The notes beneath the pieces were generated by a model. It had not been told where the DNA came from, ran no database searches, and saw nothing but the letters and a program-made list of their open reading frames with translations. 64,000 nt of DNA from Halopenitus salinus (GTDB lineage Archaea > Halobacteriota > Halobacteria > Halobacteriales > Haloferacaceae), in the NCBI RefSeq assembly GCF_042662125.1, contig NZ_JBHSXL010000010.1, positions 62,001-126,000 on the forward strand, read 5' to 3'. Shown here in pieces: positions 43,292-51,779 of this stretch. The position numbers and the translations under genes are program-made. Positions within the stretch are counted from its first letter, which is position 1; every line of letters begins with the position of its first letter.

Positions 43292-43636
43292 ATGACCTTC
43301 AGTCCCGAAAGCGATCACGACGCCGCGGCGATCGAAGAGCGTGTCGAGGAGACGATAGCGGAGAACGACGTCGTCCTGTTCATGAAGGGCAACCGGCTGA
43401 TGCCCCAGTGCGGCTACTCGAAGCGGGCGGTTCAGCTCATCTCGACGCACGTCTCGGAGTTCGAGACGGTCGACGTCCTGCCGGCGCTGCCGCAGTACCG
43501 CGAGGCGCTTTCGGACCGCAGCGACTGGGAGACGATCCCGCAGACGTTCGTCGACGGCGAGTTCGTCGGCGGCAGCGACGTGCTTGCGGAACTCGAGGAA
43601 CGCGGCGAGCTCGAGTCGACGCTCTCGACCGAGTGA
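43292..43636 (+). CDS. Monothiol glutaredoxin (Grx4-like)
   Basis: 114 residues. NDVVLFMKGNRLMPQCGYSKRAV carries the CGYS active site of monothiol glutaredoxins (usually CGFS), and ETIPQTFVDGEFVGGSDVLAEL is the glutathione/Fe-S binding portion. Family members carry 2Fe-2S clusters and take part in Fe-S delivery; haloarchaea use gamma-glutamylcysteine instead of glutathione. An ~25-residue acidic leader helix precedes the fold. Confidence 0.88.
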   Translation: MTFSPESDHDAAAIEERVEETIAENDVVLFMKGNRLMPQCGYSKRAVQLISTHVSEFETVDVLPALPQYREALSDRSDWETIPQTFVDGEFVGGSDVLAELEERGELESTLSTE

Positions 43637-43714
43637 TCGCGGTCGGCGATCGGTCGTATTCCCCGTGAATTCGCCGGTCGGCGACGGTCGTCGACGCCGT
43701 TCGAAGAAGAGTAG

Positions 43715-45175
43715 GTCCTTTGACATCCTCCCCGCCTTGAAGAGCGAGGACTCCCGAGCGTTGGGATATTACGGTTCGCAACCTACCTGTTCTCTCGGGC
43801 GGAACGACCCAGAGTGTTGGTTGAACAGGTAGGCTACTGGCCGTGCCAAACGACCGTTACTCATATCCTCCGTCGGAGGATTCTGAGTTATCTTTCGCCG
43901 GATGTTCACCGCACCGTTCACGTCTGCGTTCATCGTCGCCCCGCATGATTCACAGACGTACAGACCGCGCTCCACGCGGTTGGCGTCTCGCTTTCGACCA
44001 CAGCACGAACACGTCTTGCTCGTGTCTCGCTCACTTTTTCGGTCTACGAGGATGCCGTGTTCTTCCGCCTTGTATTCGAGCAACGTGGTGAAGCGGTCGA
44101 ACTCCCATCCGTGGAGTTTCTTGTTCCCACGTCGACCCCAGTTCCGAGACTTGCCGTTCTCGTCCTCACGAATCTTGCTCAAGTCACCGATGGCGATGCG
44201 ACCGACCTCGTGGTCGATGCACTGTTCAACGATGTGCTTTGCAAGGGAGTGTAGAAAGTGGTCTTTCCGACGCGAGAGTGTCTGCCGAGCGCGAAGGGAA
44301 CGGTTTGACGGGCCGTTCTCGCCCTCGGTGTCATACTCCTCGCGGATGAAGTAGTGCCTGTCCTGCTTGAGAACGTTTCCCGGATACAACTCCGCGTCCC
44401 CGTCGTCGTAAGCGATGGCGAGGTAGTTCTTGATGCCGAGGTCGATTCCAGCAGTGTTGTCACCGGGAGCGCCCTCGATGGATATCTGGACCTTGCAGAC
44501 CAGGTGGAGTTCCCAACGGTCGCCGTTCCACACGGCACGTACTTGCTGGATGTTCTCCACGGTCACGTCCGGTCGCGTCTCGTACTCTACAAGGATGAAG
44601 TCCGAAGGCGATGCTTTGTGGTTGAAGCCTTTGGAAAGGCGGAGGTGATTGTGTTTGGAATCGTGTTTGATGCCCTTCTGCTTCCACGTCACGGTGGAGC
44701 GTGGGTGGTTGTCGCCGTGTTTGCGGTAGCCAGGTGGGTTGGCATCTTCGTCTCCTCGTTGGCGTGCTTTGTACCAACTGGTGAACGACTCAGCAAGCTC
44801 TTCGAGAACTCGCTGACTGGATTGAGAATGTAAATCCCTGTATCGTTCGTGTTCCTTGAGTTCGGATTTGAGTTCGCCGTCGTTGGGGATTTCCCCGTCG
44901 TCGTCCCACCGGCCTTGCGTGTAATATCGGGCGACGTTCCACAGCTTGGATGCCGAGATCCCGCACTGGTCGAGGTCGTCTTGCACCTGTTGGTGGTTGG
45001 CGATTTTCGCTCGATGGGTGCGGGTAGTCTCCAGCATCGGACTGTGTCCATAAATATTTATGGATAGTTGAATATTAAATATGGCGGCTGGGCGTTGAAT
45101 ATCTGGTGGTGCCGTCGAACGGGGTCTGTGGGGGGTTATCGGCTGTATTCCCGCCCTGAAGGGCGGGTTTTAGCC
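43715..45175 (-). mobile_element. IS200/IS605-type element carrying only tnpB
   Basis: The element is inferred from tnpB and from similar hairpins at both sides. At the high-coordinate (tnpB 5') end, CCCGCCC (45150-45156) and GGGCGGG (45161-45167) form a 7-bp stem with a TGAA loop. At the other end CCCCGCCTTGAAGAGCGAGG (43730-43749) is a related imperfect hairpin. Such subterminal hairpins are how IS605 TnpA recognises ends. No tnpA lies nearby, so mobility would need one in trans. Exact borders are uncertain by some tens of bases. The 43720-43850 stretch would include the right-end guide RNA expected for TnpB. Confidence 0.7.
43769..45037 (-). CDS. tnpB: RNA-guided endonuclease TnpB (OrfB)
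   Basis: 422 residues. RuvC-I motif AGIDLGIKNYLAIAY (Asp199), RuvC-III motif ADVNGAVNIRRK (Asp372), and a zinc ribbon between them with CSCCGRKRD and CESCGATMN (Cys343/346 and 362/365). The RuvC-II segment GRIAIGDLSKIRED has Gly284 where the catalytic Glu of typical TnpB stands; Asp285, Glu291 or Asp292 might substitute. The N-terminal ~190 residues are the wedge/REC part. Such proteins use a guide RNA from the element's right end to cut target DNA. Full length, no frameshift; codon use is less GC-rich than neighbours. Confidence 0.92.
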   Translation of the reverse strand: MLETTRTHRAKIANHQQVQDDLDQCGISASKLWNVARYYTQGRWDDDGEIPNDGELKSELKEHERYRDLHSQSSQRVLEELAESFTSWYKARQRGDEDANPPGYRKHGDNHPRSTVTWKQKGIKHDSKHNHLRLSKGFNHKASPSDFILVEYETRPDVTVENIQQVRAVWNGDRWELHLVCKVQISIEGAPGDNTAGIDLGIKNYLAIAYDDGDAELYPGNVLKQDRHYFIREEYDTEGENGPSNRSLRARQTLSRRKDHFLHSLAKHIVEQCIDHEVGRIAIGDLSKIREDENGKSRNWGRRGNKKLHGWEFDRFTTLLEYKAEEHGILVDRKSERDTSKTCSCCGRKRDANRVERGLYVCESCGATMNADVNGAVNIRRKITQNPPTEDMSNGRLARPVAYLFNQHSGSFRPREQVGCEP

Positions 45176-45259
45176 TCGAAACTCCCATAAGGCTCCACCC
45201 CCTAGAGACGGGTAGATCACGTCCCAGTGTCGCCGCTGTGACGATCCACCATCTCAACC

Positions 45260-45826
45260 ATGTCAGGCCGCGTGTTCCGACTTCACTCGACGCTCGAACT
45301 GCCACTCGAAGACGTAGAGGACTACTTCGAGAACGATCCGGACCTGCCGCCGGAGATCGACGACGTGGACATCACACGCCGAAACAACACGCTCATCTTC
45401 AAAGCCGAAAGCGACGACGAGAGCATCAGCAAGTACACGCCGACGGCCCAACTCAAGGCCTCCGTCACGGAGACGCGCGTCTACGAGGAGGAGCCGCCGC
45501 GCGCGGGCGGCCCCCAGTGGATGGACGAGGAGGAGGAGATCCCCTCCGAGCTCGTCGAGTTCGCCTGCTTCAAAGGCGATCGCGAGACCGTCCTGCAGAA
45601 CTCGGCGCTGCAGTACCCCATGTTCCTCGTCCTCCGTGAGATCGCCTTGCGGTCGGAGAAGGGCACGCTCACGGCCATCACCGAGGACGATGGCGACCTC
45701 CGGGCGACACGCATCGTCGAGGGCGAGGAACGTCCCGCGACCGTCGAGGTCGTCGAGAGCCCGCAGGGCAACGGCGAGGGGAACGGCGGCGTCAACTGGC
45801 GCGACAACGAGTTCATCTCGGACTGA
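45260..45826 (+). CDS. Conserved haloarchaeal protein of unknown function
   Basis: 188 acidic residues with no signal peptide or membrane helix. Visible pieces: VFRLHSTLELPLEDVEDYF at the N-terminus, RRNNTLIFKAESDDESISKY, a run EEPPRAGGPQWMDEEEEIPSE and ALQYPMFLVLREIALRSEKG, and a Gly/Asn-rich end. I recall similar proteins across haloarchaea but no function. High GC3 and full-length ORF support it as a real gene. Its upstream side borders the IS element, so its promoter must lie in the ~85 bases between. Confidence 0.75.
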   Translation: MSGRVFRLHSTLELPLEDVEDYFENDPDLPPEIDDVDITRRNNTLIFKAESDDESISKYTPTAQLKASVTETRVYEEEPPRAGGPQWMDEEEEIPSELVEFACFKGDRETVLQNSALQYPMFLVLREIALRSEKGTLTAITEDDGDLRATRIVEGEERPATVEVVESPQGNGEGNGGVNWRDNEFISD

Positions 45827-45897
45827 TCGAGGCCTCGCCGGCGATCGAGCCGCCCCCGGACGCTTTTCGTTCCGTTTTCTCGCTCGGAGTCGGAGCT

Positions 45898-45935
45898 CCG
45901 TCTTGGAGGTGGGGATCCGTCTCGGAGGCGGGGAT
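45898..45935 (+). repeat. Two tandem 19-bp repeats between convergent genes
   Basis: CCGTCTTGGAGGTGGGGAT (45898-45916) and CCGTCTCGGAGGCGGGGAT (45917-45935) are adjacent with two mismatches, the second touching the stop codon of narK. They lie at the junction of convergent genes; perhaps a small duplication of a terminator-like region. Confidence 0.7.
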
Positions 45936-47248
45936 CAGTCGTCGCCGGGTGCGGCCCCCGATCGAGCGTTCGTGAACCCGCTCTCGTTTGCCACCGTTGC
46001 GATCCGCGGTTGGAACACCCAGGCGGTGAGTCCCACGATCGGGATCATCGTCACGGCGACGATCGAGTAGCCGACGTGGAGGTTCGGCAGGAACTGCGCG
46101 GAGTAGACGAGCGGGTAGACGATCCCGCCGACGGTGCCGATCCCCCCGACGACGCCGGCGACCGACCCCGAGCTGTTCGGGAACATCGCGGGCACCTGTG
46201 CGAAGATCGCCCCCTCGGCGAACGCACAGCCCATCCCCACGAGGAATCCGGCCCCGACGGCGAGCAGGACTCGACCGCTGAGCCCGGCGAGCGTCATCCC
46301 GAACATGGCCACGACGACGAAACAGAGCGAGGCGAACGTCCACTGTTCGCGGTAGCGCCCCGTGAACACCGGTAGGATGTTCCGCTCGGTGCGAGCCAGG
46401 CGGTCGCTCACGTATCCGCCGAACGGACGAAGCAGCCCGGCGGCGATGGAGAACGTCGCCGCGAACGTCGCGGCGAGGGTGAGGTTCCGGGTGTCGAACC
46501 CCTCGCGGTAGTAGGTGGCGAGCCAGCCGTTCATCGACAGCTCCAGGCCGAACGTCATCACGTACGCGAGCGCGAGGACGACGGTTCCGTAGCGCGTGGC
46601 CGTGAAGAACCAGTCGCGGAAGCCGGCCCCCTGCTTGGTCGCCTCACGCTTCTCCTCGCTTTTCGCCGCCTCGCCGAGGACGTAGTAGGCCACGCCGAGG
46701 AGGATGGAGACGACGCCGGTGTAGAAGAAGGCGGCCCGCCAGTTCGTCGAGAAGAGCGGTCCGCTCCAGTCCGTCGTGAACACCCGCGGGAGGATCAACG
46801 CCCCGCCGGCCGCGCCCGCGTTCCCGACGCCGGCGTAGATGCCCTCCGCGGTCCCCAACTCGCCCTCCTCGAACCACTCGGAGACGTGCTGGATGCCGAT
46901 GACGAACGTGATCCCCGCGGTCGCGACGATGAGCCGCGTCAGGAAGAACACCGAGTACGACTCCGCGAACGCGCTGGCGATCGAGAAGACGCCGACGTAT
47001 CCGAGGACGATGGCGAAGACGGACGGCGCGCCGAACTTATCGGAGAGCCAGCCGGTCAGGATGCGACCGAACGGGGCGAGCCAGATCGCGGCGCTCGCGA
47101 GGACGCCGATCTCGGCAAGCGACAGCCCGAACTCCTCGGCCATCGGCCCCGTGAACGGGGCGAACGAGAACCAGATGAGAAACGAGAAGTTGAACCCGAC
47201 GGTGGCCAAAAGTAGCGTCCGGTACTTCGTCATCCGGATCAGGCCCAT
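45935..47248 (-). CDS. narK: Nitrate/nitrite transporter NarK, MFS family
   Basis: 437 residues, about 12 helices. MFS motif GRILTGWLSDKFGAP follows helix 2, and RPFGGYVSDRLAR is the matching loop in the second half. Glycine-rich segments GVGNAGAAGGALILPRVF and VAGVVGGIGTVGGIVYPLV correspond to the nitrate signatures of NarK/NNP proteins. The C-terminus ends with a short polar tail. Being downstream of nasA on the same strand, it supplies nitrate to the assimilatory enzymes. It has its own promoter-like region, so it is probably also expressed separately. Confidence 0.88.
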   Translation of the reverse strand: MGLIRMTKYRTLLLATVGFNFSFLIWFSFAPFTGPMAEEFGLSLAEIGVLASAAIWLAPFGRILTGWLSDKFGAPSVFAIVLGYVGVFSIASAFAESYSVFFLTRLIVATAGITFVIGIQHVSEWFEEGELGTAEGIYAGVGNAGAAGGALILPRVFTTDWSGPLFSTNWRAAFFYTGVVSILLGVAYYVLGEAAKSEEKREATKQGAGFRDWFFTATRYGTVVLALAYVMTFGLELSMNGWLATYYREGFDTRNLTLAATFAATFSIAAGLLRPFGGYVSDRLARTERNILPVFTGRYREQWTFASLCFVVVAMFGMTLAGLSGRVLLAVGAGFLVGMGCAFAEGAIFAQVPAMFPNSSGSVAGVVGGIGTVGGIVYPLVYSAQFLPNLHVGYSIVAVTMIPIVGLTAWVFQPRIATVANESGFTNARSGAAPGDD

Positions 47249-47637
47249 CCGTCAGCTCCCGTTTTGACCGATCGTTTGGCCTCTCTTCGCCCGAACGACG
47301 ATCCGTGTACGCGATCCGACTTCGTGTGGATGTTCGACCACATTCTCTCGATTCATTTCATGAATGTCTGGTTAATAAGGTCGTTCCTTACTGAATACCC
47401 AGTCTTGTGGTGTATCGGTGTCTGTTTGATCGTGGTGGGTGTATATAACCATGATTAAGGCCACGTTCGAGGCGATCCACCTCACCGGACTCATCGTGGT
47501 GAGCCGACCGTTCGACGGGACGACGCCGCCGCTCGGCCGTTCGTCCGTCATCCATGGCTCGATCGAATCCCCATCGTCGTCCGATCGGGCCTCCATCGCC
47601 CGTGGTTCGATCGGGCCACCTGACGCCGATCGACCGT
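47249..47637 (-). promoter_or_regulatory. narK upstream region with palindromes (389 bases)
   Basis: Between the nasA stop and the narK start. Leftward, CTTATTAACC (47369-47378 on the + strand as GGTTAATAAG) is a TATA-like box predicting a start near 47345. Perfect inverted repeat ATTCAT-TTC-ATGAAT (47351-47365) lies between the box and the start, and TAAGG-TCGTT-CCTTA (47376-47390) overlaps or flanks the box. A second AT-rich box GGTTATATACACC lies near 47444-47456. Predicted 5' leader is about 100 bases. The remainder toward nasA (47460-47637) shows nothing recognisable. Confidence 0.55.
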
Positions 47638-49722
47638 TCAGTCGTCCGCGCGCGCCGCGGTTTCGACCGCGGCTTCGGAGGACGACTCGGGGGCGACGAG
47701 ACGGACCGCACACTGTTTGAAGTGCGGTTCGCCGGAGTTCGGGTCCCGGTCGGGCAGCGTCAGTCGGTTGGTCGAAGGGTGGTGGATCGGGAGCCAGACC
47801 ATCCCCTCGGGGACGCCCTCGTCGGGGTCGATCCGAACCGTCACGGACGCGCGCCGGGAGACGACGGCCACGCGGTCGTTCCCCACGAGATCGGCGTGCG
47901 CCTCCACGGTTTCCGGGTTGATGCGCGCACAGGGACCCTCACTCGCCGTCTCGTCGCCGCGCGAGCGGATCCCGGTGTTGTAGCCGTCGGCCTCACGGGC
48001 GGTCGTCAGCGTCAGCGGGTAGCTTTCGTCGGTCGGTTCGGGCAGCGCCTCCTGGCGTCCGGTCGAGAAGATGGCGTTCCCGCTCGCGGTCGGGAACGAC
48101 CACGAGTCGCCCTCGTGGTAGCGATAGCCGCCGGCGCTTTCGGCGTCCGGCGCGGGCCACCGGACCGCGTGAACCTCCTCGAGTCGATCGTAGGTGATCC
48201 CGGAGCAGTCGGCGAGGGTTCCGGCCGTGAGTTCGGCGAACTCGTCGAAGACGGCCTCGGGGTCGGGTGACCGATCGGCGATCAGGTCGGGAAACAGCGC
48301 GGAGCCGATCGTCGCGACGATCTCCAGGTCGCTTCGCACTCCCCTCGGAACGTCCGTGGCCGCACGCACGCGGGAGATCGTCCGCTCCATGTTCGTCGTG
48401 GTCCCGTCCGACTCGCCCCACGTCGCCGCCGGCAGGACGACGTCGGCGAGCGCCGTCGTCTCGGTGTGGAAGGCGTCCTGGGCCACGAGGAAGGCGTCCT
48501 CGAGCCGCTCGCGGGCGGCGTCGGCCTCCGGCATCCCGGCGGCGGGGTTCGTGGCCACCGTCCAGACGGACTCGGGCTCGGCCTCCAGGATGCCCACCGG
48601 ATCCGGACCGGAATCGTCGGGAAGGCGTTCGACCGGGACGCCCCAGTGGTCGGCGACGGCTCGGCGGTGGTCGGGATCCTCGAACGGGCGCTGTCCCGGC
48701 CAGCTTCCCTTCGAAGAGCAGATCCGGGTACCCATCGAGTTGGCCTGTCCGGTCAGCGAGAACGGGCCCGCGCCCGGGCGGACGTTGCCGGTCGCGAGCG
48801 TCAAATCGATGAGCGCCCGCGCGGTTTCCGTCCCCTGGACGTGCTGGTTGACCCCCATCCCCCAGTAGATGAGCGCCCGCCTCGAGAGCGCGTCCGCGAG
48901 CAGTTCGACCTCGTTCGCGTCGACGCCCGCCTCGCGTGCGGCCGAGGCCGCGTTCGGGAGCGACGCGACCAGGTCCTCGAACCCGTCCGTCGCGGTCTCG
49001 ATGAACTCGCGGTCGAGTCGGTCGGTCTCGACGAGGCGCGCGAGCACCGCCCGCGCGAGTGCGAGGTCCTTGCCGGGTTCGGGCGCGACGTGGCGTTCGG
49101 CGTTCTCGGCCGTCTCCGATCGGACCGGGTCCACGACGACGATCTCGACGTCCTCGGCGTCGGCGGCCCGGCGGATCCAGCGAAACATGACCGGGTGTGC
49201 GACCGCCGGGTTCGCGCCCCAGATCACGTGACGATCGGCCGCGTCGATGTCGTCGTAGGTACACGGTGGCGCGTCGCTGCCGAAGGCCTCGTAGTAGGCG
49301 GTCACCGCGCTCGCCATACAGAGGGTCGTGTTGGCGTCGTATCGCCGCGTTCCGAATCCTCCGCGCGCGAGCTTGCCGAGGAGATATGCCGCCTCGTTGG
49401 TCTGTTGACCGCTGCCCAGGATAGCGACCTCGTCCGGATCGCGGTCGTGGGCCGACCGAAGCCCCTCGACGGCACGCGAGAGCGCCACGTCCCAGGTAGT
49501 CTGTCTCAGCGCCCCGTCCTTGCGGACGAGCGGTCTGGTGAGCCACTCCCCGTCGGGGTCCTTGCTCTCCTCGAGCCCGCGCGCGCACGCCAGCCCCTGG
49601 TTCACCGGGTGGCTGGCGTCGCCGCGGGCGACGTCGACGCCGTAGCCGATGTCGACCTCACGGTGGGCGTGGCCGCAGCCGACGGCACACCGCATGCACG
49701 TCGTCGGTACCCAGTCGCTCAT
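47638..49722 (-). CDS. nasA: Assimilatory nitrate reductase NasA
   Basis: 694 residues, molybdopterin oxidoreductase. Cys9, Cys12 and Cys16 in TTCMRCAVGCGH with a fourth Cys in GLACARGLEESKD hold a 4Fe-4S cluster. The molybdopterin body includes GSGQQTNEAAYLLGKLARGG, RYDANTTLCMASAVTAY, HVIWGANPAVAHPVMF and GMGVNQHVQGTETARALIDL; the C-terminal barrel has GPCARINPETVEAHADLVG. Cytoplasmic, as no twin-arginine signal is present, and ferredoxin is the likely donor as for other haloarchaeal Nas. Located downstream of nirA with a 38-residue ORF in between. Confidence 0.92.
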   Translation of the reverse strand: MSDWVPTTCMRCAVGCGHAHREVDIGYGVDVARGDASHPVNQGLACARGLEESKDPDGEWLTRPLVRKDGALRQTTWDVALSRAVEGLRSAHDRDPDEVAILGSGQQTNEAAYLLGKLARGGFGTRRYDANTTLCMASAVTAYYEAFGSDAPPCTYDDIDAADRHVIWGANPAVAHPVMFRWIRRAADAEDVEIVVVDPVRSETAENAERHVAPEPGKDLALARAVLARLVETDRLDREFIETATDGFEDLVASLPNAASAAREAGVDANEVELLADALSRRALIYWGMGVNQHVQGTETARALIDLTLATGNVRPGAGPFSLTGQANSMGTRICSSKGSWPGQRPFEDPDHRRAVADHWGVPVERLPDDSGPDPVGILEAEPESVWTVATNPAAGMPEADAARERLEDAFLVAQDAFHTETTALADVVLPAATWGESDGTTTNMERTISRVRAATDVPRGVRSDLEIVATIGSALFPDLIADRSPDPEAVFDEFAELTAGTLADCSGITYDRLEEVHAVRWPAPDAESAGGYRYHEGDSWSFPTASGNAIFSTGRQEALPEPTDESYPLTLTTAREADGYNTGIRSRGDETASEGPCARINPETVEAHADLVGNDRVAVVSRRASVTVRIDPDEGVPEGMVWLPIHHPSTNRLTLPDRDPNSGEPHFKQCAVRLVAPESSSEAAVETAARADD

Positions 49723-49831
49723 CGGCTCCCCGGGGCCTCCGTTCGGTCGCGTTCGCTCGTTCCGTCGTTCGGCATCCGCACTCGCGTCCGTCCTCGCCCG
49801 CGAGCCGACGCCGCGGTGGCGCGTTCCGCCA

Positions 49832-49948
49832 CTATTCGTACAGCTCCGGGGCGACGTCGTAGGCCGGGATCGGACCGTCCTCGCGGTTTGGCGTCCGGCG
49901 CGCCTCCTGGCTCGTCTCCGTGTCGTCCCGCACGCGGGTCGTCGACAC
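49832..49948 (-). CDS. Small 38-residue ORF between nirA and nasA
   Basis: GTG start three bases after the nirA stop, stop TAG at 49832. Translation is VSTTRVRDDTETSQEARRTP then NREDGPIPAYDVAPELYE: acidic overall, with nearly all codons ending in G or C, as in true genes here. No Cys and no membrane helix. TTG 49954 is an alternative start overlapping the nirA end. It may be a small partner of NirA or NasA, or translational-coupling filler; function unknown. Much shorter than normal gene-calling limits, so it could be missed in databases. Confidence 0.5.
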   Translation of the reverse strand: MSTTRVRDDTETSQEARRTPNREDGPIPAYDVAPELYE

Positions 49949-49950
49949 GC

Positions 49951-51717
49951 TCAATCACCCGCCTCGATGGGCGTCCCGTCGGCCGCGGTCGGTGCCGGGC
50001 TCTCGCCGTCGACGAAGGGGTACCACGACTGCTTGCCGTCGGCGAGACACGGATCGACGTAGCCGTCGACCTCCTCGGGCTCCGCGAGCTCGACGATCGT
50101 CTCGTGGCCGGTCGCGTCGACCCACTCGCGGAAGGTCTGTCCCTCCGAGCGCAGCGCGGCGTAGGCCTCGACCACGTTGGCGATCAAGCCGGGGACCTCG
50201 TCCGCGGGCACCCGCTGGCGAACCCACTCGATGAACGAGGGATCCTCTCCGATGCCGCCGCCGACGCCGACGTCCATCGCCTCCACCATCTCGCCGTCCT
50301 TTCGCGCGCGCATCCCCTGGAGGCCGATGTCGGCGGTCATCGCCTGTCCACAGTCCGCCGTACAGCCCGAAAAGTGGATCTTGATCCGATCGACATCGTC
50401 GGGCAGGTCGACGTTCGACCCGAGCCAGCGGAGCAGCCGGGCCATCCGCGCCTTCGTCTCCGTGAGGGCGAGCGAGCAGAACTCCGTTCCGGTGCAGGCC
50501 ATCGCGCCCTGCACGAACGGGTTCGGCTCCGGCGTGTAGGTCTCGAGGAGGGGCTCTTCGAGCAGCGCGTCGAGCTCCTCGTCGGGGACGTCCATCACGA
50601 GCGGGTTCTGTCGGCGGCTCAGCCGGACCTCGCCGGAGCCGTACTCGTCGGCCAACTCCGCGAGCGCGATCGCGTCCTCGGCGGGCAACCGACCCACCGG
50701 GACCGAGAGGCCGACGTAGTTCCGTCCGTCGGCCTGATCGTAGACGCCGACGTGGTCGTGGGCGCCGTGCTCGCTCGGGCGTCCGGCGTTGTAGGTGTAC
50801 TCGCCGCGGAAGTCGGTTCCGGCGGACTCGAACTCGAACTCGAGGCGATCGTCGAGGTCCTCGCGAATCTCGTCGGTTCCCCGCTCGTCGACGAAGAACC
50901 GCGCGCGGTTCTTCGATCGATTCTGCCGGTTGCCCTCCTCGTGGTAGAGTTCGACGAACGCCCGCACGGTCTCGACGGCCCGCTCCGGGCGGACGAACAG
51001 GTCGAGCGGCCGGGCGTTCCGGGGCTCGCGGCCGCCGAGGCCGCCGCCGACGCGGACGTTGAACCCGGTGACCTCCTCGCCGTCGACGAACTTGTGGGCC
51101 GGCTCCAGTCCGACGTCGTTGATCGCGTCCTGGGCACACCCCTGTCTGCAGCCCGTCACGGAGATGTTGAACTTCCGCGGCATGTTCGAGAGGTCGTCGT
51201 CGCCGCGGATCGTCTCCTGTATCTCCTCGAGGATCGGCCGCGACTCGACGTACTCGTCGGCCTTGCCGGCGACCGGACAGCCCGTGATGTTGCGCATCGT
51301 GTCCCCGCCGGCCGACCGTGAACTCACGCCGACGGACTCGAGCGTCTCCCAGATCTCCGGGACGTCCTCCAGCTTGAGCCAGTGGAGCTGGATCGACTGT
51401 CGGGTCGTGAAGTCGATCCACCCGTTTCCAAACTCGGGGTTCTCCGCGGGCCCGCGGGCGTACTCACGGGCGACTTCGCCGATCGCGCGAAGCTGTTCCG
51501 GCTCTAGGACCCCGCCGCAGTTCGTCAGCCGCATCATGAAGTACGACTCCTGGCCGTCCCGGTGGTGGAACAGCCCCCAGAACTTGAACCGCGAGAACCA
51601 CTTCTCGCGGTCCTCCTCCGGGATCGAGTCCCACCCGCGATCGGCGAACTCCAGGATCGTCTCCCTGATCTCGTCCCCGTAGGCCTCCGACTTCCACGAC
51701 TCCTTTTTATGCGCCAT
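49951..51717 (-). CDS. nirA: Ferredoxin-nitrite reductase NirA
   Basis: 588 residues. Reduces nitrite to ammonium with six electrons using sirohaem and a 4Fe-4S cluster. The cluster and sirohaem Cys are in ACTGTEFCSLALTETK and FSGCTADCGQ. Two nitrite/sulfite reductase ferredoxin-like half domains are visible: the first from about residue 60 (MMRLTNCGGVLEPEQLR, NITGCPVAGKADEY, GCRQGCAQDAIND), the second from about 340 (GRNYVGLSVPVGRLPAEDA). ATG 51717 is used; TTG three codons upstream is possible. First gene of nirA-ORF-nasA. Confidence 0.93.
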   Translation of the reverse strand: MAHKKESWKSEAYGDEIRETILEFADRGWDSIPEEDREKWFSRFKFWGLFHHRDGQESYFMMRLTNCGGVLEPEQLRAIGEVAREYARGPAENPEFGNGWIDFTTRQSIQLHWLKLEDVPEIWETLESVGVSSRSAGGDTMRNITGCPVAGKADEYVESRPILEEIQETIRGDDDLSNMPRKFNISVTGCRQGCAQDAINDVGLEPAHKFVDGEEVTGFNVRVGGGLGGREPRNARPLDLFVRPERAVETVRAFVELYHEEGNRQNRSKNRARFFVDERGTDEIREDLDDRLEFEFESAGTDFRGEYTYNAGRPSEHGAHDHVGVYDQADGRNYVGLSVPVGRLPAEDAIALAELADEYGSGEVRLSRRQNPLVMDVPDEELDALLEEPLLETYTPEPNPFVQGAMACTGTEFCSLALTETKARMARLLRWLGSNVDLPDDVDRIKIHFSGCTADCGQAMTADIGLQGMRARKDGEMVEAMDVGVGGGIGEDPSFIEWVRQRVPADEVPGLIANVVEAYAALRSEGQTFREWVDATGHETIVELAEPEEVDGYVDPCLADGKQSWYPFVDGESPAPTAADGTPIEAGD

Positions 51718-51779
51718 GCGAGCCAACCCAAATTACTGACCGTTTGAACATCGTTATTCGATTATGATTCAATAGTGTC

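Noticed and set aside
47439..47720. Rightward 93-residue ORF downstream of a TATATAA box
   Set aside because: The box and ATG are suggestive, but the product is Ser/Arg/Pro-rich and its 3' part runs antisense to nasA; I treat it as a shadow in the narK upstream region.
49719..49958. 79-residue leftward frame between nirA and nasA
   Set aside because: A different frame over the same interval (49832-49948) has the coding-like codon pattern; this one is Arg/Gly-rich.
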